Positions 38,056-51,200 of a DNA stretch of 64,000 bases are shown piece after piece. The notes under the pieces were generated by a model that was not told where the DNA came from, made no database searches, and saw only the letters and a list, made by a program, of their open reading frames with translations. Origin of the DNA: Leptasterias polaris (taxonomy: Eukaryota; Echinodermata; Asteroidea; Forcipulatida; Asteriidae); contig JAZGTN010000009.1 of the NCBI GenBank assembly GCA_037783415.1, forward strand, positions 2,728,001 through 2,792,000. The letters are read 5' to 3'. Both the position numbers and the translations under genes were made by a program. Within the stretch, counting starts at the first letter, position 1. Each line of letters begins with the position of its first letter.

Positions 38056-39591
38056 TAGTTGAATTGAGCCCTTGGTCATAACTGGGAGATATTGGGGGTT
38101 GGGGAGGGGGGGGGGGCAGTGGGCAGTACTGGCAGTGGGGGAAGGGAGGGGTTCACATCAACTCATTACTTCCATGAATACATTATTATGGGTGTGTATT
38201 TAATCCTGCCATATTTGTAGGGAAGTGTGGCATTGTACGAGTTAACCTCATTGGTTAATTGAAACATTGTGTCAAGTTTTTCCTTGTTTAAGTCAACCAA
38301 TGGTAAGATGGAGTATATAATTCTCAAGACGTTTTGATAGTAGTTGGAGATGTTCTTGTCTGACAGTACTTGTGAAAAAAAAAGAGATGTGTGTGTTGTG
38401 CCCTGACTATGGAATCATCCCATCTGTAGTTGGGGCCCCAGACCAATTATATTTAGGTAGATCACAACTATATTTGGGCTGATCCTAACTATAGTTGGGC
38501 CGATTCTGCAGTCGGGGCAAAACATGGGAATTGTGATAATTTACTTGTAAGAAGATTCAAGAGATCTCTTCAAATTAAAGGTTTGATGCATCATTTGTAT
38601 CACATCTTTAAGACAGTAGTAATAATGGAGGTCATTATGCTGCAACTGGGAATAACCTTTAACTCTTGACCTCACTTCTTAGTATGTGTAATAATAAATT
38701 TTTGAATCCGTAAAGCCAGTTATTGGTCAAAGTTGTACATCTATTTAAGGAAACAGTACGCAGAGTATGTCAAAATTTTTGTGTCGCTAAGCAATATATT
38801 TTTATTAACGGCAATTAATTGTAACAAAAAGTTTGTGTCAATGACTTTTGCGGCACCAGTTATCACGTTCTGCACGTTCACAAACGGAACACAAAACCTT
38901 TGCATCATTTTGAGCTACCAATGCCAACAAAATTCAAGGTATAAATCCACAGACTATCAGTTGTTGTATAAGGTTGCACTTTGTGAGTGAAGTTGCTCAT
39001 ACTTGTTGAAGTCGGTTAAATTTCCTTGAAACCTGGGTCAAAAACATAAAGTCCCAATCTCATAGAAGTTGTGGTAGATTTTGGTAGCCAATTGAAAACC
39101 AAGCTTTTGTTATCTCTTGTTCCTGTTCTGTGATATTAACTCCATGAAATGGAGAGCCATCCACAGTCCAACAGAATAAAAGAAGAATCATGCTTTTTGA
39201 TTTTGACGGGTTTATGGGTTTTTAGGGTTTGAGGACAGCTGTAGATGGGCTAGTTTGGAAGACACCGATATGTCGCCTTTTTAAGAAGGACTTATAAAGT
39301 CACTGTTATATCCGTTTAATAGCTAAGCTGACACTGTATATATTGTGTACAGGGGTCTATTTATATAGGGGTTATTTTACAGTGCGTAGCACCGAGTTAT
39401 AAATGTTTATAATTATATGTTGTAGAAAACAATCTAACAATGGAAATTGATGGGAGACTTTTGAGGCGATAGCGGGCACCCCACTCGATCACCGGTCCTT
39501 TTTCCTTGTTCTTGGGTGTGTTTCAATTTTTTTTTTAATCTTTAAAAGAACTCTTCTTTGTGCAGAACCACCACTACTCTCAAAAGAGATT

Positions 39592-39863
39592 CATGTACAT
39601 GGTGTTATTGCAAACCTCACTTGATTGTACTCTCACCATGCTAAGTTTCAAATCCTACTCATGTACATGGTGCCACTGCAAACCTCACTTGATTGTACTC
39701 TCACCATGCAAAGTTTCAAATCATCTTCATGTACATGGTGTCACTGCAAACCTCACTTGATTGTACTCTCACCATGCTAAGTTTCAAATCCTACTCATGT
39801 ACATGGTGCCACTGCAAACCTCACTTGATTGTACTCTCACCATGCTAAGTTTCAAATCCTACT
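39592..39863. repeat. 68-bp tandem repeat, four copies
   Basis: Units start at 39592, 39660, 39728 and 39796 with CATGTACATGGTG and contain CAAACCTCACTTGATTGTAC. A lone diverged copy of the middle part (CAAACCTCACTGAATTATAT, CATGCAAAGTTTC) lies at about 52690-52746 in an SRPRA intron. Confidence 0.9.
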
Positions 39864-40310
39864 AAAAAGAATTCCCCTGACTTGTTTGTAGACATGGTAG
39901 AGTGCGCCATCTTCAAACCAAGCCTAACCAAGCAAACAACTCAGTTACGATTTGGTCGGAACAACTGCGTCTCCGCGGTTGAACTGAACATTTGAAAACG
40001 CTTAAAGAACCAAACCTCAAACATACCCAAATGCTTCCCTGTGAAGGACCAATGTTTGGAATGGCTGCTATCATCGCAAAAGTCACCCACTACCAATTGC
40101 AGTTTACGCACAATTCTTGTTTTGCATAAATTTGGTTGAACATATGGGTCACATATAATTTTAAAAGCATTCTGATTTTGTTTTACCCTATTTAAATCAA
40201 TGTAACCAGATTTGTCAGATCCCTTTTTGGTAAAATTAGAATCATCATTTGTAATTACTAATTGCATTCAGGGAACATGCTTCCTAATTGTGACAATTTT
40301 ATTTTATTTT

Positions 40311-40924
40311 TAAAGACAGGGTACACTTTTGGTAATTGTCAAAGACCAGTATCCTCACTTGGTGAATCCCAACATATGCATAAAAATAACAAACCTGTGA
40401 AACTTTTGGCTCAATTGGTCATCGAAATTGCAAGAAAATAATGTTAGAAAAAATACCAATGTTACATTGAATTGTGTGCATTTAGATGCCTGAGAAAGGC
40501 TTATGGTGAAAAAATAACTCCTTCTCAAAAACTACATTACTTCAAAGGGTGTCCTTTCTAACAATGTTAATAATATCAACAGCTCTCCGGTGCTCTTGAC
40601 CAAGGAAGATTTTATGGCCATTAATTTTTGGAGTGATTCACAAAGATCGTTATGTCGGAAGACTTCCCTTAAAATAGTTTTGCTTGAAACGCTATAGTTT
40701 TTAGGAAATGAGTAAAACATTTAGTCTTTATCACCATGATCACAGGTGACAAAATCCGTTGTTTGAAAACAGTGAAAACATATAATGGGTTTTTCACTGT
40801 TTTCTCATGACTCCGAAGACCGATTTAGCTGAAACTTTCACAGATTTGTTGTTTCATGTATATGTTGGGTCACATCAAGTAGGGATACCGGTCTTTGACA
40901 ATTACTTTGTACACACCCTTTAAA
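40311..40924. mobile_element. long TIR element related to 19487-19855
   Basis: The left end GGGTACACTTTTGGTAATTG, CAAAGACCAGTATCC and the right end GGATACCGGTCTTTG, CAATTACTTTGTACACACCC pair over about 45 bp. Internal halves also mirror each other (GTGAAACTTTTGGCTCAATT versus GCTGAAACTTTCACAG). Confidence 0.75.
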
Positions 40925-42174
40925 CTGATCCCTTCTTCAATAGCATAATTGTTATGTATTGATTTTTACGTTCTCAGATCAGTCAATTAAAAAGCACTAA
41001 TAAATATATTGAAACATCAATGGTTCTTTCATAGTTAAAGAAATTATTAATAGAGTAAAATATTGTAAATCGACTTGTGTTACGTATTAAGAAAGAGGAG
41101 ATTGAATAAATGAGGCATTTAATGCTCTTTGTAAAAGGTCAAAGGTCATGAGTCTTTATGCCTTAATCTGAATTTATTTGTATCATTTTTTTTTCTGTCA
41201 GCTGATAAAAACATTAAATAAGCTGTCTGGTAAACAGTGATGAATGCCAGTGGTGCACCAAGAAAACATTTCTGGAGGGGCCAAAAAAAGGTATAATCTG
41301 TCTTGTTTTGTGTGGGGAGGAGGGGGGTTGGCCGGGATTTCAAATAAAATTAATTAAACTTGGGTGGAACATAGACAAATTTACAGAGGGGGGACTTTAA
41401 CCTGCGACCTCCGGATTGAGATTTAGCCCTAATGTTGGACGTCTCCCTTATGTTTGGGGGTGACGGTCGGGTGCCATTCAACCTGTAACTCAGTGCCGTA
41501 TACTCCTAGACTCTATGAGCAGGTTCGATCCACTGGACAGTGATGGCGGATCGAACCTCATAGTTCTAGAAGTAATAGCCGTATAGCCAGGGATCACAAT
41601 AACAGTCTCTGTCCTTTCTCTATGATGATTACAAACTGGGAAGTGGCAGCAGAGCCAGTCCAGGTTCCCCTTGTAGGTAAATTTACTAGTCAGTTTCCCT
41701 AGGGACGTGTGAAAACCAATTAGCACCAGAAGGTTTTCAGCACGACCCCCTTCCCCTTCCCCTTTTCAGTGCTTAAAATACTCCTTCTGGTACAAATGTT
41801 CCCTTTAAAAAAACAATTTTTTGAACAGAAACTTCTCTGTACCGACCTAACCGCTAGAGGTACCCCCTCCCCCCTCCATCATTCAGGAGGGGAAACAAAA
41901 AGCTCTACTATGCTGTTTCTAACCACCAAACCTCTATGACTGTTTTATGCGAGGGCAAGTTATATTCAAACGGGAGCCTTTTATTGCATCATGAAACATT
42001 CGTCGGTAATATCCGGGGTGACGTCGTCTTATTTCTAGCTGGTACACACACGAGGAATTCCCCATGCGTTCCATTGCGTACCACGCAATACTGAGTTGCG
42101 AAATACCAGCGTAAAATAAATACACAGCAGAAATCATTATCTGGCCCACAAATTGCCAGTAAAAAGTAGCCAAT

Positions 42175-42291
42175 ATGTTAGATCTTTTTACCATTTTTAG
42201 TAAGGGCGGCATAGTTCTGTGGTACTTCCAGGGAACATGCCAGGCCCTGGGATCGTCTGTGAACGCCCTGATCAAGAGTGTCATCTTACAG
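42175..42291 (+). CDS. SRPRA: SRPRA coding exon 1
   Basis: ATG in GCCAATATGT; the donor GTAAAT starts at 42292. Its 39 codons run [20 protein letters not shown] through [12 protein letters not shown]. Confidence 0.95.
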
Positions 42292-45200
42292 GTAAATGAA
42301 ATGTGTTAAATTTAAGTGTTTTTGTGTTACAAAAATGCCGATTTTGTCGTCAATCCGGCCGGCCAAGTCACAAGTGTCGCACGTATTGGCAACACTGTGT
42401 ACAGAGAGACTACTGGTGTGGTGGTGGTGTTGTTGCTTGCATGCAAGCGCAACATGGAGGAAGGAATTTTGCAATTGCGTGAATCATAAATTCATAATAA
42501 GTTCCGCCTAAATGGAGGGCTTGGAAAGAAAATACCGAAATTGTCTGTAATATCATTTACTATGGTCAGGAGAAAAGACTCATCAAGTTTAGAAATCAAT
42601 GGAAAAATTAATGGCTTCCTTAATTAAAATGTAAAAATTTATTTTTAGTAAAACGCCGTACAGAGAAAGGGAATAAAAGATTTTTCATTTATAATAATTA
42701 TACATAGAAAAGAATTGACTGATATTAGTGATAGCGTTGTTGTGCCGAACGACCGATTGTGTGCCCCCAAAATATAATAATACAATAGTAGATTTCTTTT
42801 AATTGTGTAGCGACTCATGAGTCATAAAAGGGATAAGCTTTATCTTGATAAAACTCTACCATTAGAAAAAGTCTACAGGAAACTTTTGATGGGAAACTTT
42901 TGAAGGGGCACCAAGGCCAAGACAAGGGGCAACAACAGATGCCATGACATGGGTTTCACGGCTTCTGTGTCATTCCAGACCTGTCACTAAACTAAATCAT
43001 AATAAATTGTTTAATTTATTTGTTTAACCTTTTTTGGTTCCTTTTGACGTCTATTTTATATGTGTCTTTTAACCCTAACAATCCCTAACCCTACAAATTC
43101 AAACAGGGCAAAGTGTTTAATTTTGTTAGGTTAAGTACAGTGAAGTTTAATAGGATTGGGTGTTTGATTCTGTGGGATTGTGTATCCTTGCTGACAAGTA
43201 ATAGTGTTTGAATTTGATTGAGTGGGTATGGTGGATGTGTGAAATGTACATGTCTGGCATTGCTCTTTCCTCCATGGTCTAATGAGATAGTTGTTGGATT
43301 ATGTTATGTTGGGTACTGTGTGATTTCACTGATCAAATTTTGCACATGCCAAGTGTACACACTCCAACAAAATCAAACAAAAAAGGCCTGTTGGAGTTTG
43401 TTAGGTTGTGTATCGTCCCCCTAAGATTGGGTACAGTTCCCATCGCATGGTAGTATTAGCTGTTGGAATGTGTTGGGTTAGGGATGGATTCTAGTAAAAA
43501 CGCTTTGGGGGTTAGGGTTAATCTTTCAATATTGAGTATTTTTGTTTCCTTCTCTTTTCTACAACTGTATTTGTACTGAGGGCCTCCATGGAAATAGAGA
43601 GTCCGGCACTTTTTTCATTTTTTCACAAAAACCTAACAAGTTTGGTACCATTGGAAAGAGGATTGCAAGAGAAATCCAACCGTGTTTATTTCACTTCAAT
43701 AGCTTACAGTATTGGGGAGTTATGCTCATTTAACCCTCTTGCTGTCTGACCATTCAATACCATTCACTGTGGTTTTGAATGATAGATAAGCTACATGTAT
43801 GCCAGCCTTGCAATATGATACCATGAGGGAATGCATGTACACTGTGCACAGTTAGTTCTGTGCGCAGTTGTGCCACCATACACAACTTTGGCAGTTGAAT
43901 GGTTTCAAATGGTTGGTCAACTCACTTGAAAATGTTGCGAACAGTAGGAGGGTTAAAGGTGGCAGAAGGATGTTTTGAGTCTGTCAATTTCTTACTGATA
44001 AAACTAAAAAAGGGCGTGGAAACTGTCTTTCTTTGATGACATGTGATGATTATCAAAATTTTATGATTCCAAATTATGATTTATGAAGGAAAAGCATGGA
44101 AAGCAGTGCTGGGCGCTGATCGAAGTTTATTATCTTCCTCATTGATTATTTTGATGATTCACAGGAGCGTGGAGGGACAGACACATTCAACCATGAATCC
44201 CTAACCCTGAAGTACAAACTAGACAACGAGTTCGAACTCATATTTGTTGTAAGTATTAACTTCCCCCTTCAGAAGTACAGTATAAGTAAAGTAGGGATGA
44301 ATTACATACATGTAAGGAACTTCACTTTTTGGATTTTGTCAATAGGTGGGTTGTTTGAATCGTCGGAAAGTCAACCAAAATAAAACACAACAACTGACCT
44401 CTTGTGTTTTCATACGCAGCTACACTGTTTGCCTATGGTGTGCCATTTTGGTCCAAATATGTGTCAATGTCGCACATTGCCTAAAATGCTCTCTTACTCT
44501 AAAAAGTTACACGCAGCAAAACTGACTCCCAAATGGGCACAACCAAAGTTAGTTAGTGATGACCAGGTGAATTAGGTTATTATGTTAAGATCTTGTATTG
44601 TAAGCCCCAACTCCCTTGATTGATTTACTATAATACTGCTGCTCGTATTGTCACCTTTTCATCCCATAGAACTCGTATCACTCCAATACTTAAAACTCTT
44701 CACTGGCTCCCGGTATGTGACTGTATTATTTTTAAGGTGTTGTTGATGGTGTTTCATTCCTTGCATGGTTCTGCCCCCTTACTACAATAGGAGCCTAATT
44801 GTTGAATATAAGCCCACTAGACGTCTTCATTCATCCGATTCTTCATTATTAGTCGTCCCCCTCACGTGCAGTTCTTGGGGGGATAGATCCTTTTCCCATG
44901 CTGGCCCTTACCTTTAGAATAAGCTCCCACTCAGAATACGTAGCCTATCTTCCCTAAGTGAGTTCAAACTTGCTCTCAAAACCCATCTCTTCCAGAATAG
45001 TAGTTTGGCTTAGTTTCAGACATTGTTTTTGTATTGATTGTTGTTAATATTATGCTATTTTGGAATGTTGCTATTTTATTATTTTCATGTACATGTATGT
45101 GTTTGTTCCGCGCCATGAGCGTCAAGACTTGACGGATACCGGCGCGTTATAAGTGTTCTTATTATTATCTTATTATTATTAAGGATCTTTTCCAACTCTA

Positions 45201-48200
45201 GCGAAATCCAACTGCATGGTAATTCGACACCCAAACTGTGGGACTCGTTCATCGTGCATATATCTTCCTGTGATTTAGAATTCTTATAAAATGCTTGCTT
45301 CCTCCCAGGCACCTCATAGGCAACCTCAATTTTCCACTAACTGACTAACCTCCACACTCTATGGTCACTCAACACCAAAAGGTTTGGATAAGATTGATGC
45401 ATATGCATGGCCCAGTGATGCATTTGTTACTTGGGCCTACAGTTCTCAATTCTCCCAAATCCATCCACTTCCTGAAGAGGACTTTGGGAAAGGTCAGAGT
45501 TAATATGTTAATTACTCTTCTTGATGCTCACAGGTCGCGTACCAAAAAATTCTCTCGCTTTCCTACATGGATAAATTTATCGATGACATCCACCTGGAGT
45601 TCAGGGATAAATACAAAGAGGATTTAAAGATTGGGAGCTTGTTCGGAAAGTTCGACTTCACCAATGAGTTCCACCGGGTGCTGCAGATGGCGGAGAGAGA
45701 AAGTAGGGACAAGGCTAAGATAGGGAAACAGGTGGGTGACTAATTGGATGACTGAGTAGGGACTAGGTGACTGATTGCGGATAAGATGACTGAGTAGAGA
45801 TTGGGTGACCGATTAGGGATAAGATGACTGATTGGGGATTGGATGACTGATTGGGGATTGGATGACTGATTGGGGAGTAGATTACTGATTTGGGATTGGA
45901 TGACTGACAGGGGATTGGATAACAGATTGAGTGGGGGTTGAATCACTATTTAGGGGTCGGATTGCCAATTGAGGGTTAAATTAGTGATTAGATTTTATGA
46001 AGTAAACAATTAAGACTGTGTAATGGGTTAATAGTCTGGGTCACTGCTCCATGATGCTCTAACTTTTTGCTCACCCTGGCTCATGCTGCAGACTGCTGCA
46101 TCACCTTGTAGCGATGGGGGTCTCGTAATGCAAACAAAGCTCTACATAACTGCTTGAGAAGTTCTACAGGAGTAGATATATAAGAACTGGCTAGTCCAAT
46201 CTAATACTTTGTCGTTTACCTCGATTTAAATTAAGACTAATGTAAATCTTTATGACAGATGCGGACATTTGGGGAGTCCCAGAAATCCAAGAAGACTATT
46301 GCTTCCATGAAGATTGAACCCAAGAAAGAAGAGAAAAATAAAACCAACAAAGCCAAGAAAGCAGGTAAAAAATTAATGTTGACTGTGCGGTGTGGAACCA
46401 TGTGTGATTGAACTTTAGATTGGAATAATTACTTGCTGAGTCACTGGTGACCGCTTATACATGAATTCCTCAAACCAGACCATGTAGGGTGTCATGGCCG
46501 AGTGGTTTAGAGCAACAAATCCAAGTTCTGGTGGTTAGTAAGTTAGCGGAGTGTGGGTTCGAATCCTGGTCACGACACTTGTGTCCTTGAGCAAGAAGCT
46601 TTACTATGATTGCTTCTCTTCACCCAGGGCTACAAATGGGTACCTGTGAGGGTAGACTCAAGAGGTTGATATTGTGTATGAAAAAGCCTTCGGAGCGCCA
46701 CGGCAGCTCGGGCTGTATACTCCCCAGGGAGCTGAGAAAGATTGAAGGAATATTATTGGCCTAATGACCAGGAAACTAATGAAAACGCATCGGTACGCTA
46801 TTGTATGCCACATACATATGCCACATGGTTCATGGAAAGTTTTGCGTAGTCAGGCACATTGTAAGAGACGGCTGAACACTGATACACGGTTCTAAATTAC
46901 AACCTTATTAACTATGGTGGCCCTGAAGAGACTTTGCAAAACACGACCACTTATTTGCAGTCTTTTCTTATGCTTCAGCTGTGAAGCCGGAGCCAGCCCC
47001 TGCCGAGGTCATCACCAATGGGACCAAAGCTGCCCAAGAGGAAAAGCGGCTGGATGAGGAGACTATCATGAGGAACCGAGAACGTCTCTTCAATAAGTCC
47101 AAGCCGAAGAAAGTGGAGAAACCGTAAGTTACTCCCCCCCCCCCCCCCCCTTCGAACCCACCCCTGCTCCCCATCAATCCCTCCCTCAATCTCCCCAGGA
47201 GCCCTGTCACACCTGTGACCAATTTTATAAAGCTGTTAAGCAAAAAATTATGCTCAGCAAAATTTCCTGCTAAGCAGAATTTTGCAGGGAACCAGTCACA
47301 AACAATATACATCTCATGGTATTTTGGCTGGTAACCTGTTTCTGCTAAATCAATTTTTTTCTTTGCTTAGCGTTTTTATGTGCAGAACAGCTTTTTGAAA
47401 TTGGGGCCCCGGTCATTTTATCATGCAATTTTTTAGGGCAACTAACTGCACTGCCCACATATTGTTTGTATGTGCGGGAAAACATTGTTGTTTAAAAGTG
47501 GGGCCAAATTTATTTATTCTTGTTGTTTTTGAATTCTCAGGAAAGTCAACAAGATCGAAGACAAGAAGAAGAAGGGGAAGACGAATAGACAGTGGACCAA
47601 TGGAGGGACAAGTAAAGATATGGCTGGACTGGACTACAGCGCCGAGAAGGGCGGTGACGGGGAAAACGGCGGCATGAACGGAGGAAGGAAGTTCCCATTG
47701 GAGGAACAGGTAAGCTGCTGGTCGGGGGACCACTTTCATTGAGCTGCTTAAGCACACGAAACTGCTGAGCACAAGAAAAAATGGTTACCAGCCAGAATAC
47801 CATGTGATGTGTCTTGTTTTTGCTAAGTGATTATTTCTCCTAAGCAGCCAAAGGCATGTGTGTGAATGCTGAAGAAGCTAATGTTATATATGCACAGAAT
47901 ATAAGTTTACTTGAGTTTTCTGAGCTGTTGAAAAAAAAAATAGTTTGTCTCTCTTAATTTGTTTCTTTTTTCTTGAGGTACGCTCACCTACCTCACCTAA
48001 GGTTATTACTGTTAAATGTATATCATGAGTTCATCATAAGCTACTTGCAGCTGCCGTTTGTGCAATTGCTACCAGCCACTTGTAGCTTCTCAGGTACATG
48101 TATATATAGAAGATTAATACCCCCAATTTTGGTTTGGGATGACAGATGGCCATGGTAGGCTCGATGGCTGGCGATCTTCAGAATATCGATGAGTCCAGCG

Positions 48201-51200
48201 GTGAGGATGAGGATGATGATGAGGAGGAGGAGGAGGAGGAGGAAGAAGAAGAGGAGGTCACTGAGTCCAAGGAGAATGTCAAGACCCAGCAGCCGAGCCG
48301 GAGCAAGTAAGCTAGTAGACTGGTCCCTTGTCTTTATCCGAAGGTTTTTTTCTGTTTGCGTACGGGTTTTTTTTGTGTAAGGAAAATAGCTTTGGCTTTA
48401 CCTGCATTTGTGTTGATAAAGGGAGTGGACATGATCCTTCAGTTCTAAGGGAGGGTCTTAAAAATTGGAATGATAGGAACGTTCTAATTGGATCGGATAA
48501 GTATTCCAGCGCTTGCACATGGAGCTTCTGTTGGACCCCCGGAGCAGTCAAAATACTAATGTGTAGGATTGCTCCCAAGCACTGTTTACTCAGTACTGTC
48601 CTGAGTTCAGTGAACAAATCGGCATGCATATCACTCAGGTGGGATTTAAACCCGCGACCATTGCCATGCTAGAGCAGGTGTCTGACCTCTAGACCACCGA
48701 GCTAGCCCAGTGAATAGAGGCAGTTCATATCCAATATTTTAGCAGTGGGTACTGCATTGATTTAATAGATCTTAATTTTGCATCGGAGATAAAGAATATA
48801 ATTTTAGCAGTGGGTACCGCATTGATTTAACAGATCTTAATTTTGCATCGGGGATAAAAAATACAATTAGTTTTCTTCTCATTTTCCAAATTTTGTACTC
48901 ATTTTGCAACAGGTCATCCAAGTCCAGTGGCTTTGGTGTCTTCAACATGTTCAGGGGCCTTGTTGGGTCCAAGACACTCACTAAGGAAGATATGGCCCCT
49001 GCAATGAATAAAATGAGAGATCATCTTACTGGTAAGTTTAATCATTTTAAAAGATGTTCATGTCTCGGGGCCTTGTACTGTTGCTCTGAGGAAGGTAGTG
49101 GCCCCTGAAATGGATAAAATGAAAAACCACTTTTATTTGTGAGAAGCTGCATGCAGTGACTGATGTTCAGGGGACCACTTCCAGGGTAGATATAGCCTCT
49201 ACAAAGAATAAAATTAGAGGCCATCTAGTTTTTTTTCTTTTTCCAAGTATACTCTGAAGAGAAGCAGTTATAGTTCAGTGTCTTGCTCAAGGACACAAAG
49301 GTCATGACTGGGATTCGAACCCACAACCCGATGACTCAGCCACCAGAACTTGAGTTTGGTGCACTTGACTGCATGGCCAGTATGTCAGGTTTGCCAATTT
49401 GTATGATGTAACCATGTTTTTTTTTTTCTAGTTTAAGTTAAGAACGAGGCTGGAAGAAAACAAAAAGTATTGTTTGAGCCCTTAAAGGGAAGGTATACGT
49501 TTGGTTATTACCAGTGTTGTAGGTCTCGAGACCTGGTCTCGGTCTCGAGACCGTCTCGAGACCTTTTGTTGGTGTCTCGGTCTCGGTCTCGGAAGAACTG
49601 GTCTCGGTCTCGGTCTCGGTCTCGGCTGCTAATGTCTCGGTCTCGAATTTGTTGTCGACAGGTCGTTGAATCTCAATGATTTTATTACCAACGAAGTTCT
49701 AAACAATCGATCTTCAAATCATGGAAATGGTTGTTGATTGAAAAAGTATTATTTAGGGCATAAACTAGGGGATAAGATCGTCCAAAAATGCAATTTGTCC
49801 AAAAATGATGCCTTGAAATACAAATTGTGAAGTTTGGTGGAAACTTAGATGGGATAGTGTGTTTTCTAAATGTTTATTAGCTTGCATACTCATTATTTTT
49901 ATTTTTTGCTGATATCACCTTAAAATATGCTTTACACAATTGTATGTATTTTGCATGGGGTACAATGTAGGTCTCGGTCTCGGTCTCGGATACTTTGGTC
50001 TCGGTCTCGGTCTCGGTCTCGGATGTCAAGGTCTCGGTCTTGGTCTCGGTCTCGGACTTCCAGGTCTCGACTACAACACTGGTTATTACTCTTAAAATCA
50101 TTGGCAATAAAAACTTACACATTGTTTAGAAGTACTACAGGCTTTGACAGCAAAAAGCACTTTGAAAAACATTTCACTTTGAAAAACATTTCACTTTGAA
50201 GTGATGTGGTTATGGAAAACAAATTTGAATCTGAGAAACGTTTCTGTCCAGATTGTGTGTTCCAATAACGGATTATTCTTCATCCGTGGACATAATCACT
50301 CCAGATATTCGGTGATATCTGAAAAACGATATCGCCATTCAAAAGGAAATTTTCACAGGTTAGTTTTATTGTATAATAAACATTTATGTAGAATTAAAAC
50401 AACCGAACGATTCCAAAAGCCAAAGGTATACTTTGCCTTTAAACTAAAGACAAAATGAGAATAAGTGCTATAAATGTCATTGTGTGTAAAGGGTACACTA
50501 CAATGATGGCCATACCACGATTAATGATGTATACATCCATCGACAACACCATTTATAACGTCACGAAAATTGTTCCATTTTCCCAGCCAAGAATGTGGCT
50601 TGTGACATCGCAGAGAAACTTTGCGAGTCTGTGTCTACCAAACTTGAAGGCAAAGTCTTGGGCACATTGAACCGTAAGTAGTGTTTACAATTTTGTTGAT
50701 TTGAGGTTGTTGTTTGTTGTCATCAGTTTTATGTTTAGGAGTGTAACAAGTATTGCACATTTTGTTAATTTTGGTTTTAAAAGATTCAAAGATTCAAGAG
50801 ATTCAAAATAGGGGTAGGCAGTACTGGGCAAGGTGGGGAGAAGGTTGACATTATAGGCATTCAATTCCTTAGGATCTTTGCCTGATTTCAGGGTTGATTT
50901 CAGGGTTGATTTCAAAGTCATCAAATTTCAGACTGTTTTGAGAGACGATTTTTGGTTGAACAAAAACAAAATTAACTAGAGCAGGATTTGAACCAACGAC
51001 CTCCGGATTAACCTGCCGGCGCTCTACCAACTGAGCTATCTAGCCCTATGTTTGCGGTCTCCCTATTTTGTCAATATTTTTTTTTTTTCAGGGGGTGTTT
51101 TGAGAGGCGTTAACTTGCAGCATGCCGTCAAGGGACATTTAGAGAGTCCTAAAATTCTCTACCATGCAACACTCTGGAAATCCATGGAGTTTCATTTCTT

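Larger units (their letters stand above)
38056..42174. other. BACE 3' region and intergenic space before SRPRA
   Basis: Contains possible distal poly(A) signals, a 68-bp tandem repeat (39592-39863) and one long TIR element (40311-40924). No convincing gene. The last several hundred bases presumably include the SRPRA promoter, but I see no TATA box or clear initiator. Confidence 0.5.

Noticed and set aside
41934..42284. 116-codon minus-strand ORF
   Set aside because: It lies antisense to SRPRA exon 1 and its promoter side. The sense strand there encodes the exact SRPRA N-terminus, and the antisense peptide has no family features.
50975..51046. Functional tRNA gene on the minus strand
   Set aside because: Acceptor and D stems pair, but the anticodon and T stems are mismatched, there is no T-run right after it, and related worn copies exist. 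A SINE head or pseudogene is more likely.
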